From Clavibacter capsici (GTDB lineage: Bacteria; Actinomycetota; Actinomycetes; Actinomycetales; Microbacteriaceae), in assembly GCF_001280205.1 (NCBI RefSeq), contig NZ_CP012573.1:1922001-1986000 (forward strand): a stretch of DNA of 64,000 nt, given 5' to 3'. The first letter of the stretch is position 1, and each line of letters opens with the position of its first letter. A program made the translations under genes and the position numbers. The notes under the pieces were generated by a model, which saw only the letters and a program-made list of their open reading frames with translations, was not told the DNA's origin and made no database searches. Below are positions 59,026 through 64,000 of the stretch, piece by piece.

Positions 59026-61862
59026 GCATGACGGTGGACGGACGCGAGATCCCCGGCGAGCCCGCACCGGGTCAGAGCCTGCGCACCTGGCTCCGCGAGC
59101 ACGAGGTGTTCAGCGTGAAGAAGGGCTGCGACTCGGGCGACTGCGGGGCGTGCGCCGTGCTCCTCGACGGGGAGGCCGTGCACGCGTGCATCCTGCCGGC
59201 GTTCCGGGCCCAGGGGCGCGCGATCACGACGGCGGCGGGCCTCGGGACCCCGGGCGACCTGCACCCGGTGCAGGAGCGCTTCGTCGCGGCGGCCGGCTTC
59301 CAGTGCGGGTTCTGCACGCCCGGCATGGTGGTGACGGCGTCGACGCTGGAGGACGACCAGCTGGACGACCTGCCGCGCCTGATGAAGAGCAGCCTCTGCC
59401 GGTGCACGGGGTACCGGGCGATCGACGAGGCGATCCGCGGCGAGCACGGCGGCGCCGACCACGCCCACGGGGACGGCTGCGGCGGATCCCGGCCCGAGGG
59501 CCTCGGCCCGGTGCGGGCGACGGGATCCACGACCGCCGAGCGCGCGCAGACCGGCCGTGTCGGCACGTCGCTGCACGCCCCCGCGAGCGAGCGCGTGGTC
59601 AGCGGCCTCGAGCCGTACACGCTCGACGTCGCGGTCCCCGGCCTCCTGCACGCGAGCCTGGTGCGCAGCCCCCACCCGCACGCGCGCATCCTCGCCATCG
59701 ACGCGTCCGCGGCGCTCGCGCTCCCCGGTGTCCACGCGGTGCTCACCCACCACGACTCCCCCGCCACGCTCTACTCGTCCGCGCGCCACGAGGACCGCTT
59801 CGACGACCCCGACGACAGCCGCGTCTTCGACGACGTCGTGCGGTTCCGCGGCCAGCGCGTGGCCGCCGTGATCGCGGACGACGTCGGCATCGCGGAAGCC
59901 GCCGTGCGCCTGGTGCGCGTCGAGTACGAGGTCCTGCCCGCGGTGCACGATCCCGAGGAGGCCCGGCGTCCGGGCGCGCCGCTCGTGCACGGCGACAAGG
60001 ACGCGGCCGTCTCCCGGCTCGCCGACCCGCAGCGCAACATCGTCGCGGAGATGCACGGCGAGCACGGCGATGTCGCGGCGGGCCTCGCCCGGGCCGACGA
60101 GGTCGTGTCGGGCACGTGGTCCACGCAGCGCGTCGCGCACACGCATCTCGAGACGCACGCGACCGTCGGCTGGATGGAGGAGGGCCGCCTCGTCCTCCGC
60201 ACCAGCTCGCAGGTGCCGTTCCTCGTGCAGCGCGAGATCTGCCGGCTGTTCGAGCTCGCGCCGGAGGAGGTGCGCGTCTTCACGGCGCGCGTGGGCGGCG
60301 GGTTCGGCGGCAAGCAGGAGATCCTCACGGAGGACGTCGTGGCGCTCGCCGTGCTGGCGACCGGCCGCCCGGTGCAGCTGGAGTTCACGCGCTCCGACGA
60401 GTTCACGCTCTCCCCCGCCCGGCACCCGATGCGCGTGGGCGTCACGGTCGGCGCCACCTCCGACGGCGTCCTCACGGCGCTCGCGGTCGACGTGCTCAGC
60501 GACACGGGCGCGTACGGCAACCACGGCCCGGGTGTCATGTTCCACGGCTGCAACGAGTCGATCACCCTGTACCGCGCGCCCGCCAAGCGGGTGGACGCGC
60601 AGAGCGTCTACACGAACAACCTCCCCTCGGGCGCGTTCCGGGGCTACGGCCTGGGGCAGGTGGTCTTCGCGATCGAGTCCGCGCTCGACGAGCTGGCGCG
60701 GCGCCTCGGCGTCTCGGGCTTCGAGATCCGGCGCCGGAACGCCGTCGTGCCGGGCGACCCGCTGATCATCACGCACGCCGAGGGCCCGGACCTCGGCTTC
60801 GGCGGCAGCTACGGCCTCGACCAGTGCCTCGACCTCGCCGAGCAGGCCCTCGCCGACGGCGGCGGGGATCCCGTGCCGCCCGGCGACCGCTGGCTCGTGG
60901 GCGAGGGCATGGCGGCCGCGATGATCGCGACCATGCCGCCGCGCGGGCACTTCGCCGACGTGACCGTCGCGCTGGCCGCCGACGGCGTCGTGACGGTGTC
61001 GGTCGGCACCGCGGAGTTCGGCAACGGCACCACCACGGTGCACGCGCAGCTCGCCGCGACCGCGCTGGGGACGACGCCCGACCGGATCCGCATCCGCCAG
61101 TCCGACACCGACGTCACCCGCTACGACACGGGCGCCTTCGGCTCCGCGGGGACGGTCGTCGCGGGCAAGGCCGTGCACCGGGCCGCCACGGCGCTCGCCG
61201 ACCTGCTGCGCGAGGCCGCGTCGGCGCGCACGGGGATCCCCGGCGCCGCCTTCGCGCTCACGCCCGACGCGCTCGTCGCGGGCGACGTCTCCCTCCCCGT
61301 CGCCGAGCTGGTGGGCCCCGACGGCCTCGCCTCGGAGGCGCACGAGGACGGCGCGCTCCGCTCCCTCGCGTTCAACGTGCACGCGTTCCGGGTGGCGGTG
61401 GATCCCGCGACCGGCGAGATCCGCATCCTCCGCTCCGTGCAGGCCGTGGACGCGGGCACCGTCATCAACCCGGCGCAGCTGCGCGGTCAGGTGGAGGGCG
61501 GGACGGCGCAGGCGCTCGGCACGGCCATGCACGAGGAGGTCGTGCACGACGGCGAGGGGCGGATCCTCACCGACGTGCTGCGGAACTACCACATCCCGCA
61601 GCTCGCCGACCTGCCCGTCACCGAGGTGCTGTTCGCGGACACGCACGACGACCTCGGGCCGCTCGGCGCGAAGTCGATGAGCGAGGCGCCGTACAACCCG
61701 GTCGCGCCCGCGCTCGCGAACGCGGTGCGCGACGCCATCGGCATCCGGCCGCACGACCTGCCGATGTCGCGCGACCGGGTGTGGCGGCTCCTCCACGGCG
61801 GCGGCCCGCAGCCGCGGTTCGACAGCCCGACGACGCTCGGGGAGCGCGGGACGCGGGAGTAG
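59022..61862 (+). CDS. Fused 2Fe-2S and molybdopterin-binding subunit of a xanthine-dehydrogenase-type enzyme
   Basis: A 946-residue fusion. Residues about 1-140 are the FeS part: plant-type ferredoxin cysteines at 36, 41, 44 and 56, and a second cluster at 95, 98, 126 and 128 (CGFC and CRCTG). A linker of about 35 residues leads to the molybdopterin domain (about 180-946) with GLEPYTLDV, RVGGGFGGKQEILTEDV, SGAFRGYGLGQVVFAIE (first part SGAFRGYGLGQVV) and the C-terminal LGAKSMSEAP carrying the putative catalytic Glu. The GTG start overlaps the FAD gene stop (GTGA); an ATG lies six bases further. Most homologues have separate FeS and Mo genes or all three fused, so this two-plus-one layout is less usual. 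Confidence 0.9.
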   Translation: MSMTVDGREIPGEPAPGQSLRTWLREHEVFSVKKGCDSGDCGACAVLLDGEAVHACILPAFRAQGRAITTAAGLGTPGDLHPVQERFVAAAGFQCGFCTPGMVVTASTLEDDQLDDLPRLMKSSLCRCTGYRAIDEAIRGEHGGADHAHGDGCGGSRPEGLGPVRATGSTTAERAQTGRVGTSLHAPASERVVSGLEPYTLDVAVPGLLHASLVRSPHPHARILAIDASAALALPGVHAVLTHHDSPATLYSSARHEDRFDDPDDSRVFDDVVRFRGQRVAAVIADDVGIAEAAVRLVRVEYEVLPAVHDPEEARRPGAPLVHGDKDAAVSRLADPQRNIVAEMHGEHGDVAAGLARADEVVSGTWSTQRVAHTHLETHATVGWMEEGRLVLRTSSQVPFLVQREICRLFELAPEEVRVFTARVGGGFGGKQEILTEDVVALAVLATGRPVQLEFTRSDEFTLSPARHPMRVGVTVGATSDGVLTALAVDVLSDTGAYGNHGPGVMFHGCNESITLYRAPAKRVDAQSVYTNNLPSGAFRGYGLGQVVFAIESALDELARRLGVSGFEIRRRNAVVPGDPLIITHAEGPDLGFGGSYGLDQCLDLAEQALADGGGDPVPPGDRWLVGEGMAAAMIATMPPRGHFADVTVALAADGVVTVSVGTAEFGNGTTTVHAQLAATALGTTPDRIRIRQSDTDVTRYDTGAFGSAGTVVAGKAVHRAATALADLLREAASARTGIPGAAFALTPDALVAGDVSLPVAELVGPDGLASEAHEDGALRSLAFNVHAFRVAVDPATGEIRILRSVQAVDAGTVINPAQLRGQVEGGTAQALGTAMHEEVVHDGEGRILTDVLRNYHIPQLADLPVTEVLFADTHDDLGPLGAKSMSEAPYNPVAPALANAVRDAIGIRPHDLPMSRDRVWRLLHGGGPQPRFDSPTTLGERGTRE

Positions 61863-61874
61863 CGGGGACGGCGA

Positions 61875-63158
61875 TCAGGCGGCGGCCCGGCGCCGACGGG
61901 CCCGCACGACCGCGCGCCCCACCACGCCGGCCAGCAGCACCCCGATCCCGACCGCGATGGACGTCACGGGCAGCGTCGCCACGAGCACCAGGCAACCGAC
62001 GACGCCGAGCACCTGGAGCGCCTTCGGGTAGCGCCGGTCGGCGCGCTCCTGGGTGAAGGCGGCGGCGTTGGCGACCACGTAGTAGAGCAGGACGCCGAAG
62101 GACGAGAAGCCGACGACGCCGCGGAGGTCCACCGTGAGCACGAGCGCCACGACGACCACGGCGACCGCGATCTCGGCCCGCTGCGGCACCCGGTACCGCG
62201 GGTGCACGACGGCTAGCGCCAGCGGCAGGTCGCCCTCGCGGGCCATCGCGAGCGACGTGCGCCCGATCCCGGCGAGGAGCGCCAGCAGCGCCCCGAGACA
62301 GGCCGCGGCCGCCCCGATCCCGACGACGGGCACCGCCCACGCCCAGCCCGCGTCGCGCACGACGTCGGCCAGCGGCGCGGTGGATCCGCCGAGCCGCGCC
62401 TCCCCGAGCACCCCGAGGAGCGTCACGGCCACCAGCGCGTAGACGACGAGGGCGCCGCCGAGCGCGAGGAGGATCGCGCGCGGGATGGTGCGGGCGGGAT
62501 CCCGCACCTCCTCCCCCATGGTCGCGATGCGCGCGTAGCCCGCGAAGGCGAAGAACAGCAGGCCGGCGGACTGGAGGACGCCGTAGGGGGTCGTGTCGAC
62601 GACGCCCGCGACGGGTCCGGCGGCGGCTCCCAGCCCGCCCTCGACGAGGCCGGCCACGAGCACGAGGGCGATGACCGCGAGGACCACCGTGATGATCACG
62701 CGCGCGAGCCGGGCCGTGCGGGTCACTCCGAGGCAGCCGACGACCGCCAGGGCCGTCACGGCGAGCGCGGCGACGGGCCGCTGCCAGGCCGCCGGCACCG
62801 CGTACGCGGCGAACGTGAGGGCCATGGCGGCGCAGCTCGCGGTCTTGCCGATGACGAACGACCAGCCCGCGAGGAAGCCCGGCCACTCGCCCAGCCGCTC
62901 CCGGCCGTAGAGGTACGAGCCGCCGGACGACGGGTAGCGGGCGGCGAGCTGGGCGGACGCGGTGGCGTTGCAGAACGCGACGACGGCCGCGATCGCGAGG
63001 CCGACGAGGAGGCCGCCGCCTGCCGCGCGGGCGGCGGCGGGCATGACGGCGAAGATCCCGGCGCCGATCATCGCGCCGAGCCCGAGCACCGTGGCGTCGA
63101 GCAGGCCGAGGCGGCGCGCGAGGCCGGGCGGGGCGGCGGGCGTGGGCACGGTGGTCAT
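61875..63158 (-). CDS. APC-family amino acid/purine permease
   Basis: Membrane transporter of 427 residues with about twelve helices. GLGAMIGAGIFAV in helix 1 and FAFAGYARIATMGEEVRDPARTIP (core GYARIATMGEEVRDP) are APC-family signatures. The substrate could be an amino acid, amine or purine-related compound. The XdhC gene overlaps its start by four bases (ATGA), and both converge on the molybdenum hydroxylase operon, hinting that it imports a substrate or precursor for that pathway. That link is inference. Confidence 0.85.
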   Translation of the reverse strand: MTTVPTPAAPPGLARRLGLLDATVLGLGAMIGAGIFAVMPAAARAAGGGLLVGLAIAAVVAFCNATASAQLAARYPSSGGSYLYGRERLGEWPGFLAGWSFVIGKTASCAAMALTFAAYAVPAAWQRPVAALAVTALAVVGCLGVTRTARLARVIITVVLAVIALVLVAGLVEGGLGAAAGPVAGVVDTTPYGVLQSAGLLFFAFAGYARIATMGEEVRDPARTIPRAILLALGGALVVYALVAVTLLGVLGEARLGGSTAPLADVVRDAGWAWAVPVVGIGAAAACLGALLALLAGIGRTSLAMAREGDLPLALAVVHPRYRVPQRAEIAVAVVVVALVLTVDLRGVVGFSSFGVLLYYVVANAAAFTQERADRRYPKALQVLGVVGCLVLVATLPVTSIAVGIGVLLAGVVGRAVVRARRRRAAA

Positions 63159-64000
63159 GGGCTCTCCCGGTGGATGGGTCCGGCGGTCGTGGTCAGCGGG
63201 GCGCCGTCGGTGCCGGCGCGCGCGGCGAGCACCTCGGCGAGGATCGAGACGGCCGTCTCCTGCGGTGTGCTCGCGCCGATGTCGAGCCCGATGGGCGACC
63301 GCAGGCGCGCGAGCTCGTCGCCGGTCAGCCCCTCCGCGACGAGCAGCGCCCGGCGGCGCACGTCGGTGGCGCGGGATCCCATCGCCCCCACGAACGCGAC
63401 CGGCAGCCGGAGGGCCTCCACCAGGAGCGGCACGTCGAAGCGGTCGTCGTGGGTGAGCACGCAGATCACGGTGCGGGCGTCCACCTCGGTCCGGGCCAGG
63501 TACTCGTCGGGCCACTCGGCGACGACCTCGTGCGCCGACGGGAAGCGCGCGCGGGTCGCGAAGGCGGGCCGGGCGTCGCACACCGTGACGCGGTAGCCGA
63601 GGAGCGCCCCCGCGTCGGCGAGGGCGGCGGAGAAGTCGACGGCGCCGAAGACGAGCAGCCGGGGCGGCGGGGCGGCGACGAGGTGCAGCACGCGCGCGGG
63701 GCCGTCGGCGCAGTCGACCTCCGTCGTGCCCGAGCGTCCCGAGGCGAGGCGCGCGGCGAGCTCGGCGCGGATCCGCCGGGCGGGGTCGGCGCCGAGCGCT
63801 GCGTCGGCCGCGGGGTCGGGTGCGGCGGTGATCCACGTGCCGACGGCCGGCCCCTCGGGCACGAGCGCGAGGGAGGCGGCGCGGCCGGCGCGGGCGTCCT
63901 CGAGCGCGGTGCGTACGGCGGCGGGGATCGGCGACCGCGCGGCGCCGGCGGGGGCCAGCTCCACGACGACCACGCCGATCCGCCCGCCGCACATGAGGCC
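63155..64000 (-). CDS. xdhC: XdhC-family molybdenum cofactor maturation protein, 5' end cut off
   Basis: The visible 281 residues run off the window edge, so the N-terminal part (normally about 85 residues with the first XdhC motif) is missing. CGGRIGVVVVEL just inside the edge, LLVFGAVDFSAALADAGALLGY and VCDARPAFATRARFPSAHEVV (core VCDARPAFATRARFPSA), LTHDDRFDVPLL, and GAMGSRATDVRRR plus IGLDIGASTPQETAVSI (core IGLDIGASTPQE) are the Rossmann part of XdhC/CoxF, which sulfurates and inserts the cofactor for xanthine-dehydrogenase-type enzymes. It is in an operon with the APC permease and faces the hydroxylase genes. Confidence 0.9.
   Translation of the reverse strand, partial: GLMCGGRIGVVVVELAPAGAARSPIPAAVRTALEDARAGRAASLALVPEGPAVGTWITAAPDPAADAALGADPARRIRAELAARLASGRSGTTEVDCADGPARVLHLVAAPPPRLLVFGAVDFSAALADAGALLGYRVTVCDARPAFATRARFPSAHEVVAEWPDEYLARTEVDARTVICVLTHDDRFDVPLLVEALRLPVAFVGAMGSRATDVRRRALLVAEGLTGDELARLRSPIGLDIGASTPQETAVSILAEVLAARAGTDGAPLTTTAGPIHRESP

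Noticed and set aside
1-64000. tRNA, rRNA, CRISPR, insertion sequence or prophage
   Set aside because: No cloverleaf with a GGTTCGA-type T loop, no spaced direct repeats, no transposase or phage genes, and uniform composition throughout.

Overview
The window is chromosomal DNA of a very GC-rich actinobacterium. Microbacteriaceae, and most probably Clavibacter, is the best fit. The reasons are a dcw cell-wall cluster in actinobacterial order, mycothione reductase, a GarA/FtsR pair, a PknL/Rv2175c kinase locus in the same order as in Mycobacterium, near-exclusive G/C third codon positions, and a MurE whose acceptor motif departs from the diaminopimelate type (Clavibacter has diaminobutyrate in its peptidoglycan). 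No tRNA, rRNA, CRISPR array, insertion sequence or prophage was seen. The genus is an inference from gene content, not from a marker gene.

Region 1 (1-13680, minus strand) is the dcw operon read right to left: mraZ, rsmH, ftsL-like, ftsI, murE, murF, mraY, murD, ftsW, murG, murC and the start of ftsQ. Most genes overlap or nearly touch. A triple GTGGAG repeat with 10-base period upstream of mraZ is the likely MraZ operator, and two strong hairpins separate the operon from a DUF3040 membrane protein gene.

Region 2 (14400-25230) resembles the M. tuberculosis Rv2173-Rv2187 block: polyprenyl synthase, Rv2175c-like DNA-binding protein, a triple-LysM cell-wall protein, a PASTA Ser/Thr kinase, class II DAHP synthase, acyltransferase, ROK glucokinase and acyl-CoA ligase, then peptide deformylase. 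Region 3 (25257-33130) holds mycothione reductase, pyruvate carboxylase, an orphan ParA, and the MerR / FtsR / GarA group.

Region 4 (33214-47325) is nutrient handling: a dicarboxylate carrier divergent from a CitA/CitB-type two-component system; a protealysin-like protease with an emfourin-like inhibitor; a frameshifted DUF3097 gene; then a LacI regulator divergent from an ABC importer operon that ends in a fused glycerophosphodiesterase-inositol monophosphatase. The fusion suggests uptake and breakdown of a glycerophosphodiester such as glycerophosphoinositol.

Region 5 (46369-57940) is a mosaic of small independent genes: Nudix-NYN fusion, LRV repeat protein, quinone oxidoreductase, Pr6Pr membrane protein, a protein with a GyrA-like segment, a lipoprotein flavin amine oxidase whose domain order appears circularly permuted, an S4 protein, a J-domain plus NERD-like protein, and a Stealth sugar-phosphate transferase. 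Region 6 (58114-64000) is a molybdenum hydroxylase operon (FAD subunit, fused FeS-molybdopterin subunit) facing an APC permease and an XdhC-type maturation gene cut by the window edge.

Across the window many monocistronic genes start directly at a TANNNT box followed by six or seven bases and an RTG start codon, a strong signature of leaderless transcription.
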